A stretch of DNA of 64,000 nucleotides from Caballeronia sordidicola (GTDB lineage Bacteria > Pseudomonadota > Gammaproteobacteria > Burkholderiales > Burkholderiaceae): contig NZ_JNFG01000008.1 of NCBI RefSeq assembly GCF_000729995.1, positions 1 to 64,000 on the forward strand, written 5' to 3'. The notes under the pieces are model-generated. The model was given only the letters and a program-made list of their open reading frames with translations, was not told the DNA's origin and did no database searches. Of this stretch, positions 1 to 8,353 are shown in pieces (the stretch's first letter is position 1; each line of letters starts with the position of its first letter). A program made the translations under genes and the position numbers.

Positions 1-142
1 CAACCACACTGGCCCCGGCGTTATAACAATCGTAGACATCCCGGGCGATTTCATCGGGCTGCGTCGGAAGATGCGGGTTTTGTGATTTGAACGCCATGCC
101 ACCCGTGGGAGCGACGAGAACGATAACCTTGTTGGTAGCCAT
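1..142 (-). CDS. beta-keto acid cleavage enzyme (BKACE, DUF849), N-terminal part
   Basis: Only the first 47 codons are in the window; the gene runs off the left edge. The N-terminus reads [15 protein letters not shown] and then has [13 protein letters not shown] and a stretch ending NAGASVV. This is the usual first beta-strand and helix of the BKACE family, zinc enzymes that transfer the acyl part of a beta-keto acid to acetyl-CoA. A GGAGA ribosome-binding site lies 7 bases before the ATG. The thioesterase at 206-658 is immediately upstream on the same strand. In carnitine-type degradation a BKACE makes a betainyl-CoA-like thioester that a hot-dog thioesterase hydrolyses, so the pair probably works in sequence. 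The substrate cannot be read from this fragment. Confidence 0.75.
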   Translation of the reverse strand, partial: MATNKVIVLVAPTGGMAFKSQNPHLPTQPDEIARDVYDCYNAGASVV

Positions 143-205
143 GCTGAGTCTCCATGAAGTGCTTGGTTGATTTCTGACGGCTCGCGAGGGCGGGGACATG
201 CAGAT

Positions 206-658
206 TCAAACTTCTTTCTGACTTGTTATCAGCCGCTCAGGCATGAGGAATTTGCCGATGCGTCGCCGAAGGTCTTCCGGGATTGCTAGCGGTGCGCGGC
301 GATCGAGCGAAAACAGCACGATCACCTGTTCGATACGCATGCGGAGTTCGTCACCTGAAAATGCCATCAGCGAGAGCGCAATTGAGGTCGTCCCGACTCT
401 TCTCACTGCCAGGCGAAGCTGGAGCGTGTCGCCAATGGTGCTTGGCGCGACAAAATCACATTCGAGTCGCACAGTGGGCACACCCAGTCGCTGCACCGCG
501 ACCAAGTCGGCATAGTTCACGTCCAAGCCGTCGTTGAACCAGTCTTCTATCAGTTCATGGAAAAGCACAAAGTACTGTGGATAGAAAACGATTCCCGCAG
601 GATCACAATGTTGAAAGCGGACCCGTTTTTCCGACTCGAATGCTCGCTTGTTATCCAT
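206..658 (-). CDS. acyl-CoA thioesterase, 4-hydroxybenzoyl-CoA thioesterase-like (hot-dog fold)
   Basis: This 150-residue single-domain protein matches the usual length of 4HBT-type thioesterases. The family signature is at residues 17-28 (HCDPAGIVFYPQ), and Asp19 is the expected catalytic carboxylate. It should hydrolyse a cytoplasmic acyl-CoA thioester. The gene lies 63 bp upstream of the BKACE gene on the same strand and downstream of the porin and MFS genes, so it likely belongs to one uptake-and-catabolism unit. Given the BKACE partner, a betainyl-CoA-like product is a reasonable guess, but a benzoyl-type substrate is not excluded. The ATG at 658 gives the family-typical N-terminus. Confidence 0.8.
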   Translation of the reverse strand: MDNKRAFESEKRVRFQHCDPAGIVFYPQYFVLFHELIEDWFNDGLDVNYADLVAVQRLGVPTVRLECDFVAPSTIGDTLQLRLAVRRVGTTSIALSLMAFSGDELRMRIEQVIVLFSLDRRAPLAIPEDLRRRIGKFLMPERLITSQKEV

Positions 659-734
659 CTATCTTTTCCGTTTCGGCCTGCGTTCGGATTTCAAACCGGC
701 GCGCCACCTGCTGTGCATGCGCAACGGAGCGGCG

Positions 735-1850
735 TCAAAAGAGCGTGCGCAGCCCGAGCGTGGCGCCTGTCTGATTGGCCCGCCCGCCGAAGCTGCCCAC
801 CGGGTTGTTTGGGTCCGTCACGGACGCGCCGTTCAAGACGTTGCGGTCGAGTTCAGCGTAGACGTCGGTTCGTTTCGACAGGTGATAGTCGATGAGTGCG
901 ACGAGCGTCTTGATCTTGCCGCTCTCGCTCCCCGCGACTCCGGCCACGTTGTCGAACATCAGGCTCACGCCTGCGCTCAACGCGGGTGCGATGAAATAGT
1001 TGATGCCGATATCCATGTACGAATCGCGACGACTCGCGGTCTGTGTATTGGCGCCGGTCGCGGTATTCAGATTGGACAACATGCTCGTGTTGGCGAGCGG
1101 AGAACCCGTCGTGGTGCCCACCGTAAACCCGGCATCGCGCCTGGAATAGATATAGAGTCCGTACAGCGCGACCGGGCCGAGCGTATAGTTCGCGCCGCCG
1201 CCGAACACGTTCGCGTGCCGGTCCGTTGCGTCGCTCGAGCGTTGCGCAACCGCGCCGGCGGCAAGGCCATTGCGGCTGTAGGAGAACGCTACGGCGTCAG
1301 TCGAACCAGCCTGGAAATCGCCCGGTTGGCCGCCGAACGAATGCTGCAATTGGAGAGAAAAGCCATCGCGTGAAATCGAATATTTCATGGAGTTGTCCAG
1401 CCGCACGCCAAAGAAACGCGTCTCCCAAGCTTCCTGCAGATAGTTCGGGAAGTTGAACGTGTCGTAGTTGGAAAGCTGCCAGAACGGAAGGCTGTACATG
1501 CGGCCCATCTGCAAGGTGCCGTAAGTCTGATTATCGATACCGACCCAAGCCTGGCGACCGAATAGCTGCCCCTGCTGGTCGAATGCGCCGGTAGTCGGAA
1601 TGAAGCCGTTCTCGAGCACGAACCTCACGGCGGTGCCGCCGCCAATGTCTTCGCTGCCTTTCAGGCCGAAGCGGCTTCCCATTAATGCACCTGAGCCCAG
1701 TCCCCAGGTGGTCGCGCTTTTCGTTGTGGCGGCGTTGGTGGTGTAACGCAGGCCCGTGTCGATCGCGCCGTACAGCGTGACAGACGATTGTGCGCTTGCA
1801 ATGCCGCAAGCAAGCATTCCGGGAATCAGTGCAACGGTCGTTATTTTCAT
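735..1850 (-). CDS. outer-membrane general porin (Gram-negative porin, OmpC-like)
   Basis: A 371-residue beta-barrel porin. A cleavable signal peptide (residues 1-20, ending ASA before QSSVTLYG) is followed by the standard burkholderial porin start VTLYGAIDTG. Alternating aromatic strands run to the C-terminal Phe (TLGLRTLF) needed for BAM-dependent insertion. It would form trimeric channels for small hydrophilic solutes. It lies 31 bp downstream of the MFS transporter and upstream of the thioesterase, so it probably provides outer-membrane entry for the same substrate. The start is fixed by the signal peptide and an AGGA sequence upstream. Confidence 0.9.
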   Translation of the reverse strand: MKITTVALIPGMLACGIASAQSSVTLYGAIDTGLRYTTNAATTKSATTWGLGSGALMGSRFGLKGSEDIGGGTAVRFVLENGFIPTTGAFDQQGQLFGRQAWVGIDNQTYGTLQMGRMYSLPFWQLSNYDTFNFPNYLQEAWETRFFGVRLDNSMKYSISRDGFSLQLQHSFGGQPGDFQAGSTDAVAFSYSRNGLAAGAVAQRSSDATDRHANVFGGGANYTLGPVALYGLYIYSRRDAGFTVGTTTGSPLANTSMLSNLNTATGANTQTASRRDSYMDIGINYFIAPALSAGVSLMFDNVAGVAGSESGKIKTLVALIDYHLSKRTDVYAELDRNVLNGASVTDPNNPVGSFGGRANQTGATLGLRTLF

Positions 1851-1881
1851 GGCGTTTCCTGGAGAAAATTCAATTGAAGGC

Positions 1882-3264
1882 TTAGTGGGTGCAATCGTTG
1901 ACGTGGGACGCGTCGTTGCGGTTCTTTAGCGCGTCAAGGGGCGAGGAGGACGGCGCCATCGCGCTATGCAGATGCCTGCCGCTATGAACGCGGCAGTACC
2001 GCAACGCGATTAGGCTCACGAGCGCGCCGAACGCGACGTAGTAAGCCGGCGACAGGTTGTCGCCGGTCTTCCCGATAAGCCAGGTGACGATGAACGGCGC
2101 GAAGCCCCCGAAGATCGTCACGGCAAAGCTGTAGCTGACGGACAGGCCGGTTGTGCGGGAGGCCGTTGGAAACAAGCGCCCCATCAGGGCTGGCACCGGC
2201 GCGAAATAGGCGGCGAGGCCGATCCCGAGCACGAACTGCATCAAGACGAGACGCATCACGCTAGGCGCCGCGTCGATGAAGACGAGGGCCGGATAGATGC
2301 CCAGGCCTACCAGGAGCCCGCCAGGCACCATCACGGGCGCCGCTCCAATACGATCCGCCAGCGCGCCGAAGCACGGCGACAACACGAACTGCACGAGGCC
2401 GGCGGCCATCACCGAGTAGTACGCGAGCGAAGGGGGCAGATGCAACTGGCGGATGGCATAGGTCGGCATGTAGAGCAGCAGGACGTACGAGCCGATCGTC
2501 GACAGCACGATCAGACCGGTAGCGGGCACGAGACCGCCCAGGCCGCTGCCGAACTTCGGTGCTATGCGAGCGGCCTTTTGCACCTCATCAACGAATTGCG
2601 GTGTTTCGTCGACCTTGCGGCGGATGTAGAAGCCCACGGGTCCGATCAGCGCGCCGAACAGGAACGGCACGCGCCAGCCCCAGGAGAGTTGGGCGTCGAC
2701 CGGAAGAAGCGTAACGAGCATGCCGAAGAGTGCTGCCAGCACTGCGGTCAAGCCTTGGCTCGCGACTTGCCAGCTCGCATAGAAACCTCGCTCCTCCTCG
2801 GGGGTGTGCTCAAGCAGGAAGGTGGTCGAACTGCCGAACTCGCCGCCTGCAGAGAAACCCTGAATCACGCGCGAGACAACAATCACGAGCGTCGCCCATG
2901 GGCCGATCGACGCGTATGTCGGCGCGAATGCGATGGACAGCGTGCCGACCGTCATCATCAGCATTGACAGCGACAGTGCCGCCTTGCGACCGGCGCGGTC
3001 CGCGTAGATACCAAGCACGACCGCACCGATCGGCCGAACGAAGAACGATACGCCGAAGGTCGCCACGGTCATCAGCAACGAGGTCAACTCGTCTTTCGCC
3101 GGGAAAAACAGCTTCGAAATGGTGATGGCGAGAAAGCCGAATACGATGATGTCGAACCATTCGAGCGCGTTTCCGATCGTGGCGGAGATCACCGCATGCC
3201 GACGGCGGGCCGCCGGCGTATGGGTGCCTTGAAGCGATAAATTCATGCGCAAGTCCCTGTTCAT
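1882..3264 (-). CDS. MFS transporter, metabolite:H+ symporter (MHS) type
   Basis: About 460 residues with twelve hydrophobic segments. The N-terminal ATIGNALEWFDIIVFGF segment and the loop motif YADRAGRKAALS are typical of the MHS branch of the major facilitator superfamily (shikimate, proline/betaine and dicarboxylate symporters). It should import an organic acid or zwitterion across the inner membrane. The ATG at 3264 is preferred. An in-frame GTG at 3297 would add 11 residues with no family match, and ATG 3246 is another option. The gene is followed by a porin and preceded by two palindromes, one of them a LysR-type box, so it is probably the first gene of a LysR-controlled transcript. Confidence 0.85.
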   Translation of the reverse strand: MNRDLRMNLSLQGTHTPAARRRHAVISATIGNALEWFDIIVFGFLAITISKLFFPAKDELTSLLMTVATFGVSFFVRPIGAVVLGIYADRAGRKAALSLSMLMMTVGTLSIAFAPTYASIGPWATLVIVVSRVIQGFSAGGEFGSSTTFLLEHTPEEERGFYASWQVASQGLTAVLAALFGMLVTLLPVDAQLSWGWRVPFLFGALIGPVGFYIRRKVDETPQFVDEVQKAARIAPKFGSGLGGLVPATGLIVLSTIGSYVLLLYMPTYAIRQLHLPPSLAYYSVMAAGLVQFVLSPCFGALADRIGAAPVMVPGGLLVGLGIYPALVFIDAAPSVMRLVLMQFVLGIGLAAYFAPVPALMGRLFPTASRTTGLSVSYSFAVTIFGGFAPFIVTWLIGKTGDNLSPAYYVAFGALVSLIALRYCRVHSGRHLHSAMAPSSSPLDALKNRNDASHVNDCTH

Positions 3265-3299
3265 GGAATGGAGGCCACCCGTGCTCAAAAAAGCCACGT

Positions 3300-3314
3300 G
3301 TCACGGCACGTGAC
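3300..3314. promoter_or_regulatory. palindrome upstream of MFS gene
   Basis: GTCACG-GCA-CGTGAC, 6-bp perfect arms, starts 36 bp before the chosen MFS start. It overlaps two CACGTG hexamers. It could be an operator or part of the 5' leader; no binding protein is implied. Confidence 0.3.
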
Positions 3315-3364
3315 GAACAGTAGAAAGCCAAAATTGCGTCCGCGACGCGCTTTACCGATTAGTT

Positions 3365-3385
3365 GATATTCACGAAACGAATATC
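3365..3385. promoter_or_regulatory. LysR-type operator (GATATTC-N7-GAATATC)
   Basis: A perfect inverted repeat with 7-bp arms and a 7-base spacer. Its core fits the T-N11-A LysR box (TTC-N7-GAA). It lies about 100 bp upstream of the MFS gene in the 347-bp gap between the aminotransferase and MFS genes. Nearly the same palindrome overlaps the start of the first LysR gene at 7439-7459. This suggests one regulator controls both transcription units. The rest of this gap shows no supported gene. Confidence 0.55.
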
Positions 3386-3611
3386 CACGCAGAGGGCCGG
3401 TCGGCGTGGTTTTGACAGCAGATAGGGGAAACGCCGAGAACGCGCGGCGTGTGCCGACGCCCCCGATATATCGCGGACCGAATGAAAAAAAGCCGCGTCG
3501 CCCTAAGGCTTCGCGACTTCATGTGGTGTTGAAACGGAATAGTTTGCGGTGCGCACACGGACTACACGACCCGCGTGAACGCCCTACGTTGAGGGGGGTT
3601 AGACTTTCACG

Positions 3612-5009
3612 TCATGGAAGCAGGCCTTCACGATCAAGATCGCGTTCGAAGTCGGCAAGCGAGCGTTCGAGCCGTTCGACCAGTTCATCGATCTGAGGCT
3701 CAGTCACAATCAGCGGCGGCGCGATCAGCTGGATGTCGCCGAACTGACCGCGGTTGGCGCGCCGGTTGTATAGCGCTATGCCGTGCGCAAGACCGTAGTT
3801 TGTGAGCCGTGCGGGTGCGTTCATTGCCACGGGCAACTGCCGTTTCGTGACCGGGTCAGCGACAAGTTCAATTGCCATCAACAGTCCCTTGCCGCGTACG
3901 TCACCAATCAACCGGCAACGCTGCTGCAGATCGCGCAGTTGCCCATCGAGATACTCGCCCATCCGCGCCGCCCGCTCGACGAGTTGCTGCTCGACGACTT
4001 CATCGAGCACTGCAGCCGCGACCGCGCATGAGAACGGATTCGAGAAATACGTGTGGCCGTGCACGAAGCCGCCTTGCTCGCCAATGGTCTCGACGATGCG
4101 GTTCGGTGCAAGCACCGCGCCGAACGGTGTATATCCCGCAGCGAGTCCCTTGGCCAGCGTTACGATGTCGGGCCGCGAACCTTCCCAGTGCTGCGAAGAG
4201 AGGAACGCACCGCTGCGCCCCGCGCCGCTCATGATTTCATCGTGAATCAGCAGGACGCCGTGGCGGTCGCAGATTTCCCGAACCGAGCGGTAATACGACG
4301 CCGGCGACACGAGCGCACCGCTCGATACGCCACCGATCGGCTCGATGATGAAAGCGAGTACGGTCTGCGGCCCTTCTTCGAGAATCTTCGCTTCCAGTGC
4401 CTGAGCGCACGTCGCCGTGTAATCGGTGGAGTTCACCCCCGGCGGCAGCCGATAGGTGATCGGTGCGGGGATTTTTGGCATTGCCTTGTACATCGGACCA
4501 TAGATGGACTCGGTGAACGAATCGCCGGTCACGGCCATCGCACCCATCGTCGAACCGTGGTAGCTAGGGTCACGCGAAATGACCTTGTAGCGCCTGGGTT
4601 CGCCACGCGCTACCGCGTACTGCCGCGCCAGCTTGAGCGCCGATTCATTCGCTTCGGAGCCGCCGGACACGAAAAAGGCCCGGTCGAATCCCTCACCCGC
4701 GAGGCCCGTCACCCGGTCGGCGAGACGCACGTTCTGCTCGCTCTCGAAGAAGCGCGGATAGGCGAACGTGACACGCTGCGCCTGTTCAATCATCGCCGCG
4801 ACGACGCGCGGATTCGAATGGCCAAGATTGCTGACGACGGCGCCCGACGTGGCATCGAGATACTGCACGCCGCTCTCGTCATAAAGATAGATACCTTCAC
4901 CATGCGCGACACGTGGAGGTCGGGCTGCGCCCTTCGGCAAATAGAAGCTCATCACGCTGCCGCCGTGCGGCGTATCTCCGACGAAGCGCGCGGGGAAGTG
5001 TTCGGACAT
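3612..5009 (-). CDS. class III (omega) aminotransferase, PLP-dependent
   Basis: 465 residues from the ATG at 5009. It has the fold-type I class III layout: a GSEANESALKLAR cofactor region, the PHIIHDE-like motif (LLIHDEIMSGAGRSG) carrying the Asp that holds the pyridine nitrogen, and the Schiff-base lysine in TLAKGLAAGYTP. Such enzymes move an amino group from an amine or omega-amino acid to pyruvate or 2-oxoglutarate. The start was chosen because MSEHFPARF begins one base after the TGA of the upstream amidase-like gene (TGATATG), implying translational coupling. A longer reading from 5144 would overlap that gene by 134 bp without homology. Coupling to an amide hydrolase suggests it processes the amine released. 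Confidence 0.88.
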   Translation of the reverse strand: MSEHFPARFVGDTPHGGSVMSFYLPKGAARPPRVAHGEGIYLYDESGVQYLDATSGAVVSNLGHSNPRVVAAMIEQAQRVTFAYPRFFESEQNVRLADRVTGLAGEGFDRAFFVSGGSEANESALKLARQYAVARGEPRRYKVISRDPSYHGSTMGAMAVTGDSFTESIYGPMYKAMPKIPAPITYRLPPGVNSTDYTATCAQALEAKILEEGPQTVLAFIIEPIGGVSSGALVSPASYYRSVREICDRHGVLLIHDEIMSGAGRSGAFLSSQHWEGSRPDIVTLAKGLAAGYTPFGAVLAPNRIVETIGEQGGFVHGHTYFSNPFSCAVAAAVLDEVVEQQLVERAARMGEYLDGQLRDLQQRCRLIGDVRGKGLLMAIELVADPVTKRQLPVAMNAPARLTNYGLAHGIALYNRRANRGQFGDIQLIAPPLIVTEPQIDELVERLERSLADFERDLDREGLLP

Positions 5010-5010
5010 A

Positions 5011-7293
5011 TCAGTTGACCTCGGTGTAGGCGACGGCGGGCGCAGCATTAGCATTTGCACCACGGTCGTGTGAAAAGCGGACAAGCACGTTTCGCAGCAG
5101 CGTACTAACGTCGTTCCGGTAGTTGTTGTGTGAAAGCGCGCCACAGAAGGTGATCGAGCCTACCGAGAAGACGGCGCCCCCATAGCCGGTCTCGTAGTAG
5201 ATGATCTCCGATCGAATCAGCGTGTCGGGCGTTTTCCGCGCGCGCGTTGCAGTGTGCGATAGCAGGGCATCGAGCGCTGGTCCAAAGGCTGCACTGTGGC
5301 CCTCGGATCGCGCGAGGATCGTGATGTTGGGCGAGGAGCCATCGGCCGCTTCCGTCGAATCCAGTTCGAAGCCGGCTGCGCCGCCACCGGACAGGCCATA
5401 GCCGCCGAACAGCGGTCCCGCGATGTCCTGGAGCAGTGTGCCGCCGGGCTGTGTGCGCGCAGCGTCGAGCACGCGGTAGTGTGAGCCCTCGAACGGCCCC
5501 TGTGAGCTGAAGCCGACGCCGACGAGTTGCTGTGGCGTTCGTGCGCTGCTGCGCCACAGTCCACCGTATTCACCATCGAGCGCGTGGACGTACTCGCCCG
5601 ACTCGGCCGCCCACGCTCGCACGCCACCTTCGGTACGTCGCACTTCAAGCGCGCCGGCCACGCGAGCCGAGCAGCCGACGCGCCAGTAGAAGCCGTTGCC
5701 GCCCATGTATGCGAGGTTACCGCCGCTGCGCTTGTAGCCGGCTAACGCGTCGAGTGTCGCGGCCGTGTGGTACTCGGGGTGTGTACCCGTGAGCACCGCG
5801 GCATATGGTTCGAGCAGTGCGGCGCCGAAGCGCTCCAGGTCGTCGTCCGTGACGACGTCGAATGAGAAGCCTTCGTGCTCGAGCCAGTCGAGCAGGTGCG
5901 AGTCCGCGATGTAATGGCGGCAGCCGGAGCCGCGTGGATCGTCGAACGTCAGGAAACCCGGACGCATCGTCAGCATGGGGCGCAGGCGCGACGAGAACAT
6001 CACCCCGCTGCCATCCGTATGCAGATTGTAGGTCGACAGACCGACTTCCGGATGTTCATCGGGATTGTGCGGATACGCGCTCCATTGCCTGACCTTGTTG
6101 CGCAATGCCGTGTCGAAGTTGCCGCGCGCATAGTTCGCATACGCCTGATAGGTGTAGGTGGCCGCGACGAACACGAGCGGGGCACCTGGCTTGCCCAGTT
6201 CGGGACGTACATAGAACGGCAGGTAGTCGATGGCGCCGTCGACGCTCACGCGCATCGCATACGCGCCGCTATGTAGCGTCGGGGGCACAGTGAACGCGAA
6301 ATCGGTCGACCAGCCGGCGTCGTGCAGATCGTCGTCGTGGAAATGGATTGCAGCGTAGTGGGCCGGCGCCGTGCGCCAACAGCGCTCGCGCCCGTTCCAC
6401 GCACTACCGCGCACCGCGCGCGTCGGCAGATTGTGCAGCGTGCCATGGCGCGCATGAGGCGTTGTATCTGCGATCTCCAGCGTGTCGATGCCGTGCGCGA
6501 ATTCCCACGCGGCGTAAAGCACGTCCGAACTGAAGTCGCTGGCCCGCGGCGCGGCGTATTCGACTGTTGCTGCATTCCTGGCGGGTGACGGCGGCGCGTC
6601 GGCAACGAACGGCGCTTCGATCTTGCCGTTGAAATGCGCGCGCCGCCCGGCACCGTCTTCCAGTGCACCGATCAGTAGATCCGCGACGTCATCGCGGTGT
6701 GGCGCACGCCATCCACGGTCGAGCGTTTGCGCTACATGGCAGCGCACTGGCGCAGCAACGTCACCTTCGACTTGGGCGACACCCACCTCGATCAGGTTCG
6801 ACGCGACATCGATCGCGAACCAGACGTCATACCATCGGGCATCCAACCGCGCCGGGCATAGCACGCGCACAGGTGGTATTCCCTGGCCCGCATTGAGCCT
6901 TAGTTCGATGCCGGTCTCGCTCACCAGCAGCGCGAAACCCGCGTGCGATCCAACGCTGCGTTGCGACATCACGCACTGTTCGCCGCGGGCGAGCGCAGTC
7001 GGCTGGATGCGGGTGCCCGCGGTAAGCCCGGCCTCGGAGCCCGCCGCCGGCACGCCGTTCACGCGCGCGAAAGAGCCTGACAGTAACGGCTTGTCGACCG
7101 ATGCGAAAGTACCCGCAAACAACTGGCCGAGCGGTTCGAACCGCATGCCGGGACCAGCGGGGTTAGGATCGGCGTGAATCACGCGCACCAGTTCAGCGGC
7201 GAAAGGGCTCGGCGATTTGCTGGAGACCTTGAATTCGATGGTTTCGCCCGGTCCGGCCGAAAGAACGTCGCTGTATCCGGTGATCGTGATCAT
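5011..7293 (-). CDS. N,N-dimethylformamidase beta-subunit-like protein
   Basis: A 760-residue cytoplasmic protein that matches the length and layout of the large subunit of N,N-dimethylformamidase (DmfA2, about 760 residues). It has an N-terminal beta-sandwich (GYSDVLSAGPGETIEF), a central lectin-like part and a C-terminal glutamine-amidotransferase-like domain with YTYQAYANYARGNFD and SHLLDWLEHEGFSFDVVTDDD. DMFase hydrolyses dimethylformamide with an iron centre and needs a small alpha subunit of about 130 residues, which I do not find next to this gene. It is first in the minus-strand unit, divergent from the LysR pair, and runs directly into the aminotransferase. The substrate is probably another small amide; the family call is firm, the reaction is inferred. 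Confidence 0.82.
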   Translation of the reverse strand: MITITGYSDVLSAGPGETIEFKVSSKSPSPFAAELVRVIHADPNPAGPGMRFEPLGQLFAGTFASVDKPLLSGSFARVNGVPAAGSEAGLTAGTRIQPTALARGEQCVMSQRSVGSHAGFALLVSETGIELRLNAGQGIPPVRVLCPARLDARWYDVWFAIDVASNLIEVGVAQVEGDVAAPVRCHVAQTLDRGWRAPHRDDVADLLIGALEDGAGRRAHFNGKIEAPFVADAPPSPARNAATVEYAAPRASDFSSDVLYAAWEFAHGIDTLEIADTTPHARHGTLHNLPTRAVRGSAWNGRERCWRTAPAHYAAIHFHDDDLHDAGWSTDFAFTVPPTLHSGAYAMRVSVDGAIDYLPFYVRPELGKPGAPLVFVAATYTYQAYANYARGNFDTALRNKVRQWSAYPHNPDEHPEVGLSTYNLHTDGSGVMFSSRLRPMLTMRPGFLTFDDPRGSGCRHYIADSHLLDWLEHEGFSFDVVTDDDLERFGAALLEPYAAVLTGTHPEYHTAATLDALAGYKRSGGNLAYMGGNGFYWRVGCSARVAGALEVRRTEGGVRAWAAESGEYVHALDGEYGGLWRSSARTPQQLVGVGFSSQGPFEGSHYRVLDAARTQPGGTLLQDIAGPLFGGYGLSGGGAAGFELDSTEAADGSSPNITILARSEGHSAAFGPALDALLSHTATRARKTPDTLIRSEIIYYETGYGGAVFSVGSITFCGALSHNNYRNDVSTLLRNVLVRFSHDRGANANAAPAVAYTEVN

Positions 7294-7450
7294 GCTTGGT
7301 TTTTACCTCTAGGCGCGGCGCTGACGCGCACGCGCAGCGGATTGACTGGAGTGGGCGGCGGCCGTGTCGTCATGAAACGGCTTCCAGTGCAGTCTAGGTC
7401 CGTCATATTTTTTCCACTACGCGTCAGGCGTTTGATCGTATATTCGTGTC
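7294..7450. promoter_or_regulatory. divergent promoter region, amidase-like gene / LysR
   Basis: This 157-bp gap separates two diverging genes. At its right edge, TATATTC-N7-GAATATC at 7439-7459 forms a T-N11-A LysR box. The box overlaps the LysR start codon (7451) and is the near-twin of the box at 3365-3385. A classic LysR arrangement would use it for autoregulation and for activating the divergent operon. No -10/-35 pair is called with confidence. Confidence 0.5.
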
Positions 7451-8353
7451 ATGAATATCAACGATATCGACCTGAACCTGCTGCGAATCCTCGACGCGGT
7501 GTACAGCGAGCGCAGTGTGAGCCGGGCGGCGGTCAGGCTCAACCTGTCCCAGCCGCGGGTTAGCAACGCGCTGGTCACGCTGCGTGCGCTTCTGGAGGAC
7601 CGTCTATTCGTCCGGACCGGCAACGGTGTTGCGCCGACTGAACGAATGACCGCGCTGGCGCCACGTATTCGCGAGGCGCTGACCCTGCTCGAAGACTGCC
7701 TCGTGCAGCGGTTCGGCTTCGAGCCGGACGCCGCCCAGCGGACCTTCCGCCTGCATATGAGCGACAGCATCGAAATCGTTGCGGTGCCGCCGCTGCGGCA
7801 ACGCGTCGAGGAGCTGGCGCCCCGCGTGCGGCTCGAGATGACACAGATTCCGACGCACCGTATCCCGCAGGTGCTGCAGGCCGGCGAAATCGACTTCGCG
7901 ATCGGCAGTTACGGCCCGCTTGGAGACGACATCGTGCGTGAGCATCTGTTCAACGACCCCTTTGTGCTGCTCGTCGCGCGTTCACATGCGTTGCCGCGCA
8001 ACCCGTCGCGCGAAGCGCTGCAGCAGACACGCTACGTGGTGGCCGGAGAGTCGCCCGACGTTGAACAGCTCATGGCAGACCTCGGCCTGACCAGGCAAGT
8101 CAGCGTGCGCACGTCGTTCTATCTGTCGGTGCCCGCGCTGCTGCACGGCGGTGACCTGGCGGTGTGGCTGCCGCGCAGTGTCGCGCGCGCGATCGTTGCG
8201 ATCGGCAAATACCGGATCGTCGCGCCGCCCGTCCAGCAGCGAGCGGTGGCGGTAAACCTGTTTCGCCATCCGCGCGCGGCGCTCGACCCGGCACTGATAT
8301 GGATGGGCAACCTTATACGTGATTCGCTTCGCAAGTCGGGGGAGGCCCGATGA
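7451..8353 (+). CDS. LysR family transcriptional regulator (first of tandem pair)
   Basis: 300 residues. The N-terminal winged helix-turn-helix (residues 5-65) starts INDIDLNLLRILDAVY and carries SVSRAAVRLNLSQPRVSNALVTLR. The rest is a LysR substrate-binding domain in which the effector pocket is formed by two alpha/beta subdomains (RTFRLHMSDSIEIVAVPPL onward). The N-terminus is NodD/NahR-like. The gene is divergent from the amidase-like operon and overlaps the next LysR gene by 4 bp (ATGA), so the two are co-translated. A LysR box covers its own start codon, pointing to autorepression. The inducer is unknown. Confidence 0.9.
   Translation: MNINDIDLNLLRILDAVYSERSVSRAAVRLNLSQPRVSNALVTLRALLEDRLFVRTGNGVAPTERMTALAPRIREALTLLEDCLVQRFGFEPDAAQRTFRLHMSDSIEIVAVPPLRQRVEELAPRVRLEMTQIPTHRIPQVLQAGEIDFAIGSYGPLGDDIVREHLFNDPFVLLVARSHALPRNPSREALQQTRYVVAGESPDVEQLMADLGLTRQVSVRTSFYLSVPALLHGGDLAVWLPRSVARAIVAIGKYRIVAPPVQQRAVAVNLFRHPRAALDPALIWMGNLIRDSLRKSGEAR

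Noticed and set aside
3612..5144. Longer aminotransferase start at 5144
   Set aside because: Would overlap the amidase-like gene by 134 bp with unrelated residues; ATG 5009 gives a TGATATG coupling.
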